From assembly GCA_017983465.1 (NCBI GenBank), contig JAGOBK010000011.1, positions 1 through 35,285 of the forward strand: 35,285 bases of DNA, written 5' to 3'. The first letter of the stretch is position 1; each line of letters opens with the position of its first letter. Positions 17,489 through 26,578 of this stretch are shown here, piece after piece. Under the pieces are notes generated by a model. The model was not told the origin of the DNA, did not search any database, and saw nothing but the letters and a program-made list of their open reading frames with translations. The DNA comes from Crocinitomicaceae bacterium (GTDB taxonomy: Bacteria > Bacteroidota > Bacteroidia > Flavobacteriales_D > Crocinitomicaceae). The position numbers were made by a program, and so were the translations under genes.

Positions 17489-18438
17489 AAATAGTTCTTT
17501 TGTTCGTTCAGTGCTTGATGAAATTCATTCATCATTTCTTGAACAATTTCACCCGCAGGCATAATTTTTTCAATGAGTCCGGCAATTTGACCAATTTCCA
17601 ATTCGCCTTCTATCAAATCTCCTTCGAACATGCCTTTTTTCGCACGTCCACGTCCGAGAATTTCTATTAATTTTTCTTTATCTGCTCCGTCTTGATAGGC
17701 GGATTGTAGTTTTGTGTAAAATTCATTTTTCAATAAACGAACCGGTGTCAGTTCCTTTAATGTCAACATTGTGTCACCTTCTTCACTAGCGATGATGTAT
17801 TGTTTAAAGTTCTCATGAGCGCTACTTTCGATAGATGTCACGAAGCGACTTCCCACTTGAACGGCGTCAGCGCCTAGGTTCATGGCAGCCAGCATTCCTC
17901 GTCCGGTTCCAATTCCACCTGCAGCGATTAACGGAATGTCAATAGCAGCTTTCACCATGGGAATCAAACAAAACGTGGTCGTTTCATCACGTCCGTTGTG
18001 TCCACCTGCTTCGAATCCTTCTGCTACAATCGCATCCACTCCAGCATCTTGTGCTTTCAGTGCAAATTTCACACTGGAAACGACATGCACCACCTTGATA
18101 CCATTTTCTTGAAGCAGTTTTGTCCATGTTTTTGGATTTCCTGCGGAAGTGAAAACAATCGGAACCTTATGTTTGATGATGGTTTGAATATGCTTATCGA
18201 TATCTGGGTACAACATCGGTAAATTCACGGCGAAGGGTTTGTTCGTCGCTTGTTTACATTTGATAACTTGTTCTTCCAAAATCTCTGGATACATCGATCC
18301 GGAACCAATGATTCCGAGTCCGCCAGCATTTGAAACGGCAGTGGCTAATTCCCATCCGGAACACCAAATCATTCCAGCTTGTACCAATGGGTATTGAATA
18401 TCAAATAGTTGGCAAATACGGTTGTGCGATTCTGACAT
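17485..18438 (-). CDS. Nitronate monooxygenase / FabK-like FMN oxidoreductase
   Basis: This 317-residue TIM-barrel flavoprotein belongs to the NMO/2-nitropropane dioxygenase family. It begins with QLFDIQYPLVQAGMIWCSG and has the FMN-binding segments SNAGGLGIIGSG, EGFEAGGHNGRD and AAGGIGTGRGM, plus LGADAVQVGSRF near the phosphate site. Family members oxidise nitronates or reduce enoyl-ACP (FabK). The HNGRD segment with a central His favours the NMO class, but the substrate is not determinable. It is the first gene of an operon with two M16 peptidase subunits. The 86-base divergent gap to the plus-strand T9SS gene shows no strong promoter. Confidence 0.88.
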   Translation of the reverse strand: MSESHNRICQLFDIQYPLVQAGMIWCSGWELATAVSNAGGLGIIGSGSMYPEILEEQVIKCKQATNKPFAVNLPMLYPDIDKHIQTIIKHKVPIVFTSAGNPKTWTKLLQENGIKVVHVVSSVKFALKAQDAGVDAIVAEGFEAGGHNGRDETTTFCLIPMVKAAIDIPLIAAGGIGTGRGMLAAMNLGADAVQVGSRFVTSIESSAHENFKQYIIASEEGDTMLTLKELTPVRLLKNEFYTKLQSAYQDGADKEKLIEILGRGRAKKGMFEGDLIEGELEIGQIAGLIEKIMPAGEIVQEMMNEFHQALNEQKNYL

Positions 18439-18524
18439 ATTTCGTGTTTGAAGGACGAATTTAAGGATTTCTCAAGGGATTCTTGCACCCTAATTTCAAT
18501 CTGACATGAAATGATTAAATTAGC

Positions 18525-21500
18525 GTGAAATTAGTCGTTTTGAAATTACGTTACTTATTTGTGTTATTCCTGTTCGCTTCGCTTTCTCAAGTGTCCGCGC
18601 AGGATTCTCATGAAGATACGCCTCACAACGAAATTCAATTCATTGAAAACAAGGGACAGTGGCCATCTGTGGTAAAGTTTCAGTCCTCCGTTTCTGGTGG
18701 AAAATTGTGGATAAGCGACAGTTCCATTTTGTTTCAATTGCAGGATTTATCTGATTTGCACAAAGCACACTACGACTTAAAAAACGTGGATAAACCAAGC
18801 TTAAAATCCGCGCTCATTCAGCAAAAGTTTCTTGGCTCGGGAACGGATAAATTACTTTTTAAAGAAGGACGTTCGACACATTATTACAATTACTTTCTTG
18901 GCAACGATTCCACGAACTGGGCTCATGACGTTCACGCATATTCCAAGGTGGAATACGCGCATTTTTACGCGAACATTCATTTGCTTTGGGAAAGCGAGAA
19001 AAATGCCTTGAAGTATTCATTCTTTGTCGAGCCGGGTGCAAATCCAAACGAAATTCGTTGGAGTTATTCCGGTGAATTCACTTCCGTTCGCATTCGAGAT
19101 GGACGATTGATCTTGAAAACAGCGATTGGGGAAATCATTGAACAGCGTCCAATTGCCTACCAACTCATTGATGGAAAAAAGATTCCTGTTTCGTGTTCGT
19201 TTCAAGAACAAGAAGAAATTTACAGCTATAAGTTAGGAAAGTACGATGATGAATTTCCTGTTGTCATTGATCCGGTGCTCGTGTTTGCGACGTACAATGG
19301 TTCTGTGTCCGATAACTTTGGAATGACAGCGACATACGGAAATGACGGTTCTGCGTATTCAGCTGGAATGGTCTACGGAAACAATTTCCCCATTCCAAAT
19401 GCGAATTCCTTTGATATTTCTCCGAATTTCACATCGATTGCTGGATCTTACGGAATTACAGATGTGTTTGTCACAAAGTATAATCCAACAGGAACAAATA
19501 TGCTTTGGTCTGCCTTTTTGGGTGGGGGAGACATGACACAGGGAACAGAAACCGCTCACAGTTTAATCTGTGATTCCTTGAATAACATTTATGTTTTCGG
19601 TGCAACATCTAGTACGAATTTCCCAACAACAACTGGCGCTTTTCAAACCACACATGGAGGTGGAACGACCGGAGCCAATTTCTTGTTCAACGGTGTATAT
19701 TTTTCCGGACAGGGAACAGATATTTACATTTCAAAAATAGCTTCGAACGGACAAAATTTATTGGCATCAACGTATGTTGGTGGTTCGGATAATGATGGGG
19801 TGAATTATCGTTCTACTGCTTTGCCATACAATTCCGTTGCGGCGTATGATTCCTTAACGACCAATTACGGGGATCAATTCCGTGGGGAAATCATGTTGGA
19901 TTCGTTGAACAACGTGTACATCGCAAGTTGCACACGCTCGACAAATTTCCCAACCCTAAATGCTTTTCAAGCGAACAAATCCGTTGGACAAGATGGGGTC
20001 ATTTTTAAATTGAATGCATCATTCTCTAGTTTGCAGTTTTCCTCTTTTTACGGTGGAAACAATTCCGATGCTTGCTATTCGGTGAAGTTGGATACCCTTG
20101 GAGCGATTATTTTTGCAGGAGGAACATGTTCGACCAACTTATCGGGAACAAGCGGAGCATATCAACCTTCCTTTCAAGGTGGAAAAACGGATGGATTTGT
20201 GGTGAAATTGGTTCCGTCGGGAACAAGCATTCAAAAAGCGAGTTATGTAGGTGCATCCAACTATGACCAAGTATTCTTTGTGGAAATCGATCGCTTGAAC
20301 CAAATTTTCTTGTTGGGGCAATCGGTTGGAGGAACGTTTCCGGTCAATAATGCACCTTATTCCAATCCCGGAAGTAGTCAGTTTATCCTTAAATTAAATC
20401 CAAATTTAACAAGCAATCTTGCGTCGACGGTTATTGGAAATGGAAGTCCGTCCATCAACATTTCACCTGCCGCTTTTCTAGTTGACATCTGCGGAAATAT
20501 GTACGTTTCCGGATGGGGTGCGAATATTTTGCAATCCGTTCCGATTAGTGGCATGCCAATTTCACCAAATGCCTTTCAATCGACGACAACAGGCTTTGAT
20601 TTTTACTTGATGGTTGTCCAAAATGACTTTAGCGGATTACTTTATGGTTCTTACATTGGCGGTTCTTTGGCGCAAGAGCACGTTGATGGTGGAACATCAC
20701 GTTTTGATAAAAATGGTGTTGTGTATCAGTCTGTTTGTGGTGGATGTGGCGCGCACAGTGATTTCCCAACTTCTCCAGGAGCTTGGTCCTCTTCAAACAA
20801 TTCCTCCAATTGCAACAACTTGGTTTTCAAGTTCGATTTTCAATTAATTCCTAGTGCATCGTTTACGACAAATAACGTAGCAGGTTGTACCGATTTAACA
20901 GTTAATTTTCAGAATACATCTACGCAATTAGACGCGTATTTGTGGGATTTCGGCAACGGAGATACGACAAGTGTGATTTTTAATCCTTCCGTAACGTACA
21001 CGCAGGCGGGATCCTACAACGTGAACCTGTATGTGACGGATAGTGTGTGTCTGTTAACGGACACTGCCAATATCCAAGTGCTTGTGTTGGATTCCATTCA
21101 ATTGAACGTACTCGATACGATAAGTCTGTGTAGTTCGAATCCATTTGAACTCGTTGCTTTTCACAATGGAACTGGAACACAATTCATTTGGTCACAGAAT
21201 GTCAATTTGAGTAATCCCTTAAATAATCCGAACGATTCAACGGTCATCGTTTCTAATCCAGGATGGTATTACATCGAAGTCGGGAATACTTATTGCTCGA
21301 AGTTGGATAGTGTTTTTCTGGAGTTTGATGTTTCACTTCAGGCGATGTTTTCCATCGATGACTCCCTGGGATGCGCACCATTTACCATAACTTTAAATAA
21401 CAGCTCGACATTTACGACTGATTTTCTGTGGGATTTAGGAAATGGCACGTTAGATTCAATCAATTTTAATCCAACTGTTACGTTTTCTAGTCCAGGTACT

Positions 21501-22595
21501 TACACCATTCAATTGACCATTTCAGATAGCATCTGTTTGGGACAAGATTCTTACACGATGACAGTTCAAGTTTCCGCTCCTTTATTGGTGAATCTGCCGG
21601 ATACGATTTTCTTATGTCAATCAGTTGAAACAATCTTGACTCCCATCTTGACAGGCACTGCTACATCTTATATTTGGTCCAATTTCGCAGATTTCGGTGA
21701 TACACTGAATGTAGATCTTCAAAATCCAAATCTATCCCTTGTCGATCCTCAGAATCAAACGTATTATTTTCAAGCGGACAATGGCTATTGCAGTGTGATC
21801 GACAGCGTTCACATTTCTGTTTTTGGAGAATCCATTTCCATCCAATGTTTGGATTCCATATGTATTACGAATGTGTTACAGTTACAAGCGCAGAACAATG
21901 GATCAGGTTCATATTCTTATCTGTGGTCTAGTCCAAATGTGCTGATAAACCCGAACAATCAAGCGACAGCTCAATGTACCTTGCCTGGATCGCAATATGT
22001 TTACTTGCAAGCGACTTCCCCTCAAGGATGTGTGGTTTTGGATTCTCAATTCGTCTATGTTTCCACGTTTACTAATGGAAATGTATTGGCAAGCGCAAAT
22101 CCAAACATCATTATGCCTGGTGGATCAACCCAGTTAATAGGACTCGTTCCTGCCAATGCTAATTTTACGTGGAGTCCAACAGCTACAATGGTGAGTCCAA
22201 CTTCGCTAACAACGAACGTTTCTCCAACAGAAACGACCACCTATACCTTGACAGCAACGGACGGACTCTGTACAAAATCAGACACAGCGTTAGTGCGGGT
22301 TTATGAAATTGTGTGCGACGAGCCCTATGTCTTTGTGCCAAATGCCTTCACACCAAATGGCGACCAAGAAAACGATGTGCTTTATGTTCGTGGACTTTGG
22401 ATAGAGAAATGTATTTTCCGTGTCTTTAATCGTTGGGGAGAATTGGTATTTGAAACCACCGACCAAAACATTGGATGGGACGGAACATTTAAAGGAAAAA
22501 AATTGGATCCAGATGTATTTGATTACTATTTGGATGTGGACTGTTTAGGCGGTTCTAGCACCATCATCAAAGGAAATGTAACACTAATGAAATAA
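18525..22595 (+). CDS. T9SS type B secreted protein with DUF7948, SBBP beta-propeller repeats and PKD domains
   Basis: This 1356-residue secreted protein uses a GTG start: no ATG is available in frame upstream of the signal peptide, and the two upstream ATGs are out of frame and soon closed. The signal peptide is about 1-25 (VSAQ). A DUF7948-type module follows (about 37-250, FIENKGQWPS). Next comes a chain of SBBP repeats (about 255-770) with recurring motifs of the form hD-x2-N-x-hY-hxGxTxSxNFPT. Two PKD domains (about 775-845 and 938-1005) contain LWDFGNGD and LWDLGNG, and more Ig-like modules follow. The final ~90 residues from FVPNAFTPNG form the type B T9SS sorting domain. It is likely a surface-exposed structural or adhesive protein. 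The M42 peptidase gene follows after 5 bases. Confidence 0.92.
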   Translation: MKLVVLKLRYLFVLFLFASLSQVSAQDSHEDTPHNEIQFIENKGQWPSVVKFQSSVSGGKLWISDSSILFQLQDLSDLHKAHYDLKNVDKPSLKSALIQQKFLGSGTDKLLFKEGRSTHYYNYFLGNDSTNWAHDVHAYSKVEYAHFYANIHLLWESEKNALKYSFFVEPGANPNEIRWSYSGEFTSVRIRDGRLILKTAIGEIIEQRPIAYQLIDGKKIPVSCSFQEQEEIYSYKLGKYDDEFPVVIDPVLVFATYNGSVSDNFGMTATYGNDGSAYSAGMVYGNNFPIPNANSFDISPNFTSIAGSYGITDVFVTKYNPTGTNMLWSAFLGGGDMTQGTETAHSLICDSLNNIYVFGATSSTNFPTTTGAFQTTHGGGTTGANFLFNGVYFSGQGTDIYISKIASNGQNLLASTYVGGSDNDGVNYRSTALPYNSVAAYDSLTTNYGDQFRGEIMLDSLNNVYIASCTRSTNFPTLNAFQANKSVGQDGVIFKLNASFSSLQFSSFYGGNNSDACYSVKLDTLGAIIFAGGTCSTNLSGTSGAYQPSFQGGKTDGFVVKLVPSGTSIQKASYVGASNYDQVFFVEIDRLNQIFLLGQSVGGTFPVNNAPYSNPGSSQFILKLNPNLTSNLASTVIGNGSPSINISPAAFLVDICGNMYVSGWGANILQSVPISGMPISPNAFQSTTTGFDFYLMVVQNDFSGLLYGSYIGGSLAQEHVDGGTSRFDKNGVVYQSVCGGCGAHSDFPTSPGAWSSSNNSSNCNNLVFKFDFQLIPSASFTTNNVAGCTDLTVNFQNTSTQLDAYLWDFGNGDTTSVIFNPSVTYTQAGSYNVNLYVTDSVCLLTDTANIQVLVLDSIQLNVLDTISLCSSNPFELVAFHNGTGTQFIWSQNVNLSNPLNNPNDSTVIVSNPGWYYIEVGNTYCSKLDSVFLEFDVSLQAMFSIDDSLGCAPFTITLNNSSTFTTDFLWDLGNGTLDSINFNPTVTFSSPGTYTIQLTISDSICLGQDSYTMTVQVSAPLLVNLPDTIFLCQSVETILTPILTGTATSYIWSNFADFGDTLNVDLQNPNLSLVDPQNQTYYFQADNGYCSVIDSVHISVFGESISIQCLDSICITNVLQLQAQNNGSGSYSYLWSSPNVLINPNNQATAQCTLPGSQYVYLQATSPQGCVVLDSQFVYVSTFTNGNVLASANPNIIMPGGSTQLIGLVPANANFTWSPTATMVSPTSLTTNVSPTETTTYTLTATDGLCTKSDTALVRVYEIVCDEPYVFVPNAFTPNGDQENDVLYVRGLWIEKCIFRVFNRWGELVFETTDQNIGWDGTFKGKKLDPDVFDYYLDVDCLGGSSTIIKGNVTLMK

Positions 22596-22600
22596 AGAAA

Positions 22601-23680
22601 ATGGCAAAAATTATTCAAGCGAAATCAGAGAAGTTTCTAGAAAATTATTTAAATAATGCAAGTCCGACGGGATTTGAATCCGCTGGACAAAAAATGTGGT
22701 TAGATTACATCAAGCCGTATGTGGATGAGTACATCACGGATAATTATGGCTCCGTGGCAGGAATTATCAATCCAGGTCAACCATACAAAGTGGTGATTGA
22801 AGCACATGCGGATGAAATCTCCTGGTTTGTGCATTACATCACCAAAGATGGATTTATTTATTTGAGAAGAAACGGTGGTTCTGACCATATGATTGCACCT
22901 TCGAAACGCGTGAACATTCATACGGATAAAGGTACAGTGAAAGCGGTATTTGGATGGCCAGCAATTCACATGCGTCAGCAAAAAGAAGAGACACCAAGCA
23001 TGAAAAACATTTTCTTGGATTGCGGATGTTCTTCAAAAGAAGAAGTCGAAGCGCTAGGTGTTCATGTTGGATGCGTGGCTACATTTGAAGATGAGTTCAT
23101 GATCTTGAACAAGAACAAATATGTTGGACGCGCTTTGGACAACCGCATGGGTGGATTCATGATTGCGGAGGTTGCACGTATGTTGAAAGACGCAAAAAAG
23201 AAATTGCCGTTTACCTTGTACATTGTCAATTCTGTTCAAGAAGAAATCGGATTACGTGGTGCCGAAATGATGGCGCATCGAATCAAACCAGATTTGGCGT
23301 TGATCACCGATGTTTGTCACGACACAGGAACTCCCATGGTGGATAAAATCGAAAATGGCGATCAGAAATCTGGAGATGGTCCCGTTTTAACATATGGTCC
23401 AGCGGTTCAAAACAATTTCTTGAAACAAATCATCAAAGCGGCAGAGAAAAACAAAATTCCTTTCCAACGTGCAGCGGTTTCTCGATCCACAGGAACAGAT
23501 ACAGACGCGTTTGCGTATTCGAATGAAGGGGTAACGAGTGCCTTGATTTCTTTGCCATTGCGTTACATGCATACAACGGTAGAAATGGTTCAAAAAGAAG
23601 ACGTAGAAAATTGCATTCGTTTGATTTACGAAACATTGTTAACCGTGAAAGCAGGTCAAGATTTTAGGTATTTGAAATAA
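22601..23680 (+). CDS. M42 family zinc aminopeptidase
   Basis: This 359-residue protein matches the M42 (TET/glutamyl aminopeptidase, formerly cellulase M) family. All expected ligands are visible: H69 and D71 in EAHADEISW, D180 in VGRALDNRMGG, the catalytic/metal pair E214-E215 in SVQEEIGLRGA, D237 in ITDVCHD and H324 in RYMHTTVE. These enzymes form large cytosolic tetrahedral particles that trim peptides from their N-termini. The start is five bases after the stop of the T9SS cargo gene, so the two are probably co-transcribed; a functional link is not obvious. The gene is complete and ordinary in sequence. Confidence 0.94.
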   Translation: MAKIIQAKSEKFLENYLNNASPTGFESAGQKMWLDYIKPYVDEYITDNYGSVAGIINPGQPYKVVIEAHADEISWFVHYITKDGFIYLRRNGGSDHMIAPSKRVNIHTDKGTVKAVFGWPAIHMRQQKEETPSMKNIFLDCGCSSKEEVEALGVHVGCVATFEDEFMILNKNKYVGRALDNRMGGFMIAEVARMLKDAKKKLPFTLYIVNSVQEEIGLRGAEMMAHRIKPDLALITDVCHDTGTPMVDKIENGDQKSGDGPVLTYGPAVQNNFLKQIIKAAEKNKIPFQRAAVSRSTGTDTDAFAYSNEGVTSALISLPLRYMHTTVEMVQKEDVENCIRLIYETLLTVKAGQDFRYLK

Positions 23681-23720
23681 GAAAAATGGATCGGAGGGGT
23701 GAAACGAAGGTTTTACCTCT

Positions 23721-23927
23721 CTAGATCAATTCAACTTTCAAATCTTCGATAAGGAGAATATCTCCTTTGATGAGTTTTGCTCTTCTTCTGGTTTCAATTT
23801 GTCCGTTGCGGTAAACGATGCCGGAGTCTACAATGTGTTTTGCATGTCCACCTGTTTCGGCAATTCCTAGTGCTTTCAACAAGCCCATTAATTCAATATA
23901 TTCTCCGTTTACGGCAAATTGTTCCAT
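23721..23927 (-). CDS. Small S4-domain RNA-binding protein (YbcJ/YaaA-like)
   Basis: This 68-residue protein consists of little more than an S4 RNA-binding domain. The core helix-turn segment is IELMGLLKALGIAETGGHAKHIVDSGIVYRNG with the basic ETRRRAKL loop; only parts of this are diagnostic (GGHAK, GxVxxNG and RRRAK). Proteins of this size and type bind structured RNA, possibly ribosomal RNA or tRNA; the exact target is not known. Its start overlaps the folD stop by one base (TAATG), so it is translated with folD. It converges with the M42 gene, with only 40 bases between the two stop codons. Confidence 0.88.
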   Translation of the reverse strand: MEQFAVNGEYIELMGLLKALGIAETGGHAKHIVDSGIVYRNGQIETRRRAKLIKGDILLIEDLKVELI

Positions 23928-24805
23928 TATTTTCCTTTTAATTCCATTGCTTTTAAGGTATTCATCATCAGTGATGCGATGGTCATTGGACCAACACCAC
24001 CTGGTACTGGACTGATAAAACTACATTTCGGTGCCACTGCATCAAAGTCCACATCACCAACAAGTCTCCATCCGCGTTCGCGTGTTGCATCATCTACGCG
24101 TGTCGTTCCAACGTCGATGATCACCGCTCCGGTTTTTACCATGTCTGCCGTAACGAAGTTTGGTTGACCAATCGCTGCGATAAGAATGTCAGCTTGTAAA
24201 CAAATTTCCTTCAAGTTCTCCGTGCGTGAATGTGCCAAAGTAACCGTACAGTTACCTGGATTTGCATTCCTTCCCAACATAATGGAAAGTGGCGTTCCAA
24301 CAATGTTACTTCGTCCGATGATGACGCAATTTTTACCTTCCGTTTCAATATTGTTACGTTCGATCAATGCCATGATTCCGGCAGGAGTCGCAGGTAAGAA
24401 TCCTGGTAGATTTAAAATCATGTTCCCAAGATTTCGTGGGTGAAATCCATCAACGTCTTTCTTTGGGTCGATTGCTTGGGTGATTTTTAACTCGTCGATG
24501 TGTGCCGGTAAAGGAAGCTGAACGATAAATCCATCGATGCTTTTATCCTCGTTTAACTGACGAACCTTATCCAATAAAATGTCCTCTGGAACTGATGAAT
24601 CGTAACGAATAAGTGTGCTTTCAAATCCAATTTGATCGCAAGCGCTTACTTTCGAATTGACGTAAGAAACAGATCCACCGTCGTTACCGACCAGGACAGC
24701 CGCAAGGTGAGGAATTTTTTTTCCTTCCAATTTTCGTTGTTGAACTGCTTGAGTTAATTCGGTGCGAATTTGTGCTGCTGTTGCTTTACCGTCTAAAAGT
24801 GTCAT
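23927..24805 (-). CDS. folD: Methylenetetrahydrofolate dehydrogenase / methenyltetrahydrofolate cyclohydrolase
   Basis: This 292-residue protein is a full-length FolD. It has the catalytic YVNSK segment (Y48, K52), [10 protein letters not shown], the Rossmann-fold cofactor segment [11 protein letters not shown] and the C-terminal signature [11 protein letters not shown]. It converts 5,10-methylene-THF to 10-formyl-THF, supplying one-carbon units for purines and formyl-methionine. A perfect TATCTTTG promoter element lies 13 bases before the ATG (24819-24826, minus strand). The gene is divergent from the barrel/bshA operon and shares a palindrome with it. The downstream S4 gene overlaps by one base. 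Confidence 0.97.
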   Translation of the reverse strand: MTLLDGKATAAQIRTELTQAVQQRKLEGKKIPHLAAVLVGNDGGSVSYVNSKVSACDQIGFESTLIRYDSSVPEDILLDKVRQLNEDKSIDGFIVQLPLPAHIDELKITQAIDPKKDVDGFHPRNLGNMILNLPGFLPATPAGIMALIERNNIETEGKNCVIIGRSNIVGTPLSIMLGRNANPGNCTVTLAHSRTENLKEICLQADILIAAIGQPNFVTADMVKTGAVIIDVGTTRVDDATRERGWRLVGDVDFDAVAPKCSFISPVPGGVGPMTIASLMMNTLKAMELKGK

Positions 24806-24818
24806 GAGAAAGTTTTTG

Positions 24819-24826
24819 CAAAGATA
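24819..24826 (-). promoter_or_regulatory. -7 promoter element of folD
   Basis: On the minus strand this reads TATCTTTG, an exact TAnnTTTG match, 13 bases upstream of the folD ATG. A TTG (24853-24855, minus) lies 26 bases upstream, slightly longer than the usual 19-23 base spacing. Confidence 0.6.
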
Positions 24827-24840
24827 AGAAGAACATACAT

Positions 24841-24856
24841 CTTGACCTAAATCAAG
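24841..24856. promoter_or_regulatory. FNR/Crp-like palindrome between folD and the bshA operon
   Basis: CTTGACCTAAATCAAG is an inverted repeat (CTTGA, 6-base spacer, TCAAG). Its core TTGACCTAAATCAA matches the FNR-type consensus TTGAT-N4-ATCAA at nine of ten defined positions. It ends one base before the plus-strand TATCTTTG and sits over the -33 region of the minus-strand folD promoter. It could therefore repress the operon and act on folD. The regulator is not in the window. Confidence 0.45.
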
Positions 24857-24857
24857 T

Positions 24858-24865
24858 TATCTTTG
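24858..24865 (+). promoter_or_regulatory. -7 promoter element of the barrel-bshA-elbB-meaB operon
   Basis: TATCTTTG is an exact TAnnTTTG match, identical to the element serving folD on the other strand. It places the transcript start near 24870, ten bases before the ATG at 24880. It also overlaps the alternative GTG at 24865, which argues against that GTG being the start codon. The only nearby TTG (24842-24844) is 13 bases upstream, closer than usual. Confidence 0.6.
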
Positions 24866-24879
24866 TGGAAAAGAAAAAC

Positions 24880-25446
24880 ATGAAGCATTTTATAACAGGT
24901 ATCCTTCTTTATTTGTTACAGTTTAATTTAAGTGCACAAATTCAAAGTTCTGAGCTCGGAATCGAGGCATTTGGTGGTGGTTCTCAGCTTGGAGGAACCG
25001 TTGGTGGCGAACTAAAATACGCGGTGAAACTTCCGAATAATTTGATTATCGGCCCATCACTTCGCTTGCACCGATCTTGGTCCAATTACCTCAATGTAAA
25101 TTCGCAGTTTAATATGTATGGCGGTGGCGCTTTTGCACACCTACGTTACCAAGATAAGATTTTCGCAGGTGTTGAATTTCAAATGCTACACAGTCCATTT
25201 AATTTTATTACGTTCCAATCGGGACAGAAAAAATGGGCGCCTACCTTATTCGTTGGTGGTGGATTTTACTTGAAGTTAGCACCAAAAATCAATTTGAATT
25301 TGGCATTGTTTTACGATGTCATCAATGCCGATAATAGTCCGTTTAGATCTTCTTACAATTTCAAAATTAAAAATGAATTTGGACAAGTCGTAAGAATTTT
25401 GCCGATTATCTATCGCATCACATTATTCATTCCATTATCCAAATAA
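24880..25446 (+). CDS. Small outer-membrane beta-barrel protein of unknown function
   Basis: The protein is 188 residues from the ATG at 24880, which I chose because it begins a clean signal peptide (MKHFITGILLYLLQFNLSAQ) and lies downstream of the promoter element. The mature part is rich in Gly and aromatic residues and has alternating polar/hydrophobic strands (for example LRYQDKIFAGVEFQML and PTLFVGGGFYLKLAP), the look of an 8-strand outer-membrane barrel. It ends with a strand finishing FIPLSK rather than the usual C-terminal Phe. I cannot assign a function. It is the first gene of a packed operon; bshA starts only two bases after its stop. Confidence 0.75.
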   Translation: MKHFITGILLYLLQFNLSAQIQSSELGIEAFGGGSQLGGTVGGELKYAVKLPNNLIIGPSLRLHRSWSNYLNVNSQFNMYGGGAFAHLRYQDKIFAGVEFQMLHSPFNFITFQSGQKKWAPTLFVGGGFYLKLAPKINLNLALFYDVINADNSPFRSSYNFKIKNEFGQVVRILPIIYRITLFIPLSK

Positions 25447-25448
25447 AC

Positions 25449-26567
25449 ATGAAAGTAGGCATTGTACTTTATCCAACATATGGAGGAAGCGGGGTTGTAG
25501 CGACGGAGTTAGGTAAAGCACTTGCGGCAAAGGGTCATGAAATTCATTTCATCACGTATTCGCAACCCGTTCGACTAGGTTCCTTTCGTGAGAATATTTT
25601 TTACCACGAAGTTTCTCTGACAGATTACCCGCTTTTCGATTTTCAACCGTATGAAACACAACTTGCCAGTAAGATGGTGGACGTGGTGAAACACGAAAAG
25701 TTGGACATCTTACACGTTCATTATGCCATTCCACATGCCTCAGCAGCGTTTATGGCACAACAAATATTGAAAGCACAAGGAATCGATATTCCCTTTGTGA
25801 CAACGCTTCATGGTACAGACATTACACTCGTTGGAAAGGACCCATCTTTTGAGCCAGTAATTACCTTTTGCATCAATCATTCAGATGCAGTTACTACGGT
25901 TTCGGAAAGTTTGAAAGAAGATACCTACGCACATTTTCAAGTGACACGTGATATTCATGTGATTCCAAATTTTGTCGTTGAGGATGCCGAAGATGAGCAT
26001 TACACGGTGTACATGCGACAAAAATATGCGAGTGATGGGGAACGAATTCTTTGTCACATCTCTAATTTTCGTCCAGTTAAACGGGTAGATGACGTTTTGC
26101 GTGTTTTCGCAAAAGTAAATGCTGTTTTGCCTTCAAAGTTAATATTGGTAGGAGATGGTCCAGACCGTTACAACTGTGAGCGTTTATGCAGGGAATTAAA
26201 TTTGTGTGACCAAGTCATCTTCTTAGGAAAAGTGCGTGATACTTCCCATGTATTGGAAATGGCGGATGTCTTTTTACTTCCATCAGAAACGGAAAGCTTT
26301 GGATTAGCGGCTTTGGAAGCGATGGCTGTGGGCGTCCCAGTTATTTCATCGAATACCGGTGGAATTCCGGAGGTCAACATTCATGGTTATTCTGGTTATT
26401 TATCAGACGTGGGCGACATTGATGACATGGCGAAAAACACGCTTGAATTATTGAAGCCTGAAAATCATCCAACATTTAAGAAACAAGCTAAATTGCGTTC
26501 AGAAGAATTTAGTTTGGCACGAATTCTTCCCATGTATGAAGAATTATATCGTAATTTAGTCAAATAA
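25449..26567 (+). CDS. bshA: N-acetyl-alpha-D-glucosaminyl L-malate synthase (bacillithiol pathway)
   Basis: This 372-residue GT-B (family 4) glycosyltransferase has the BshA-specific N-terminus (VGIVLYPTYGGSGVVATELG). Other characteristic segments are HVHYAIPHA, TTLHGTDITLVG around residue 120 and the nucleotide-sugar E-x7-E region in ETESFGLAALEAMAVG. It joins UDP-GlcNAc and L-malate in the first step of bacillithiol synthesis, the major low-molecular-weight thiol in many Bacteroidota and Firmicutes. The other pathway genes (bshB, bshC) are not in the window. It sits two bases after the barrel gene and 11 bases before elbB, so all are likely co-transcribed. Confidence 0.95.
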   Translation: MKVGIVLYPTYGGSGVVATELGKALAAKGHEIHFITYSQPVRLGSFRENIFYHEVSLTDYPLFDFQPYETQLASKMVDVVKHEKLDILHVHYAIPHASAAFMAQQILKAQGIDIPFVTTLHGTDITLVGKDPSFEPVITFCINHSDAVTTVSESLKEDTYAHFQVTRDIHVIPNFVVEDAEDEHYTVYMRQKYASDGERILCHISNFRPVKRVDDVLRVFAKVNAVLPSKLILVGDGPDRYNCERLCRELNLCDQVIFLGKVRDTSHVLEMADVFLLPSETESFGLAALEAMAVGVPVISSNTGGIPEVNIHGYSGYLSDVGDIDDMAKNTLELLKPENHPTFKKQAKLRSEEFSLARILPMYEELYRNLVK

Positions 26568-26578
26568 CACTTGCTAAG

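Noticed and set aside
19280..20840. Tandem repeats within the 1356-residue T9SS protein considered as a DNA repeat array
   Set aside because: The repetition is at the protein level (SBBP units) and too diverged in bases to be a DNA repeat or CRISPR-like array.
23692..23727. Possible bidirectional hairpin between the M42 and S4 genes
   Set aside because: Only two short stem parts (GAGG/CCTC and AAAC/GTTT) with an uneven internal loop, and no T-run directly after the stem on either strand.
24865..24879. GTG start giving five extra residues to the barrel protein
   Set aside because: The GTG is part of the TATCTTTG promoter element, and the ATG at 24880 starts a clean signal peptide.
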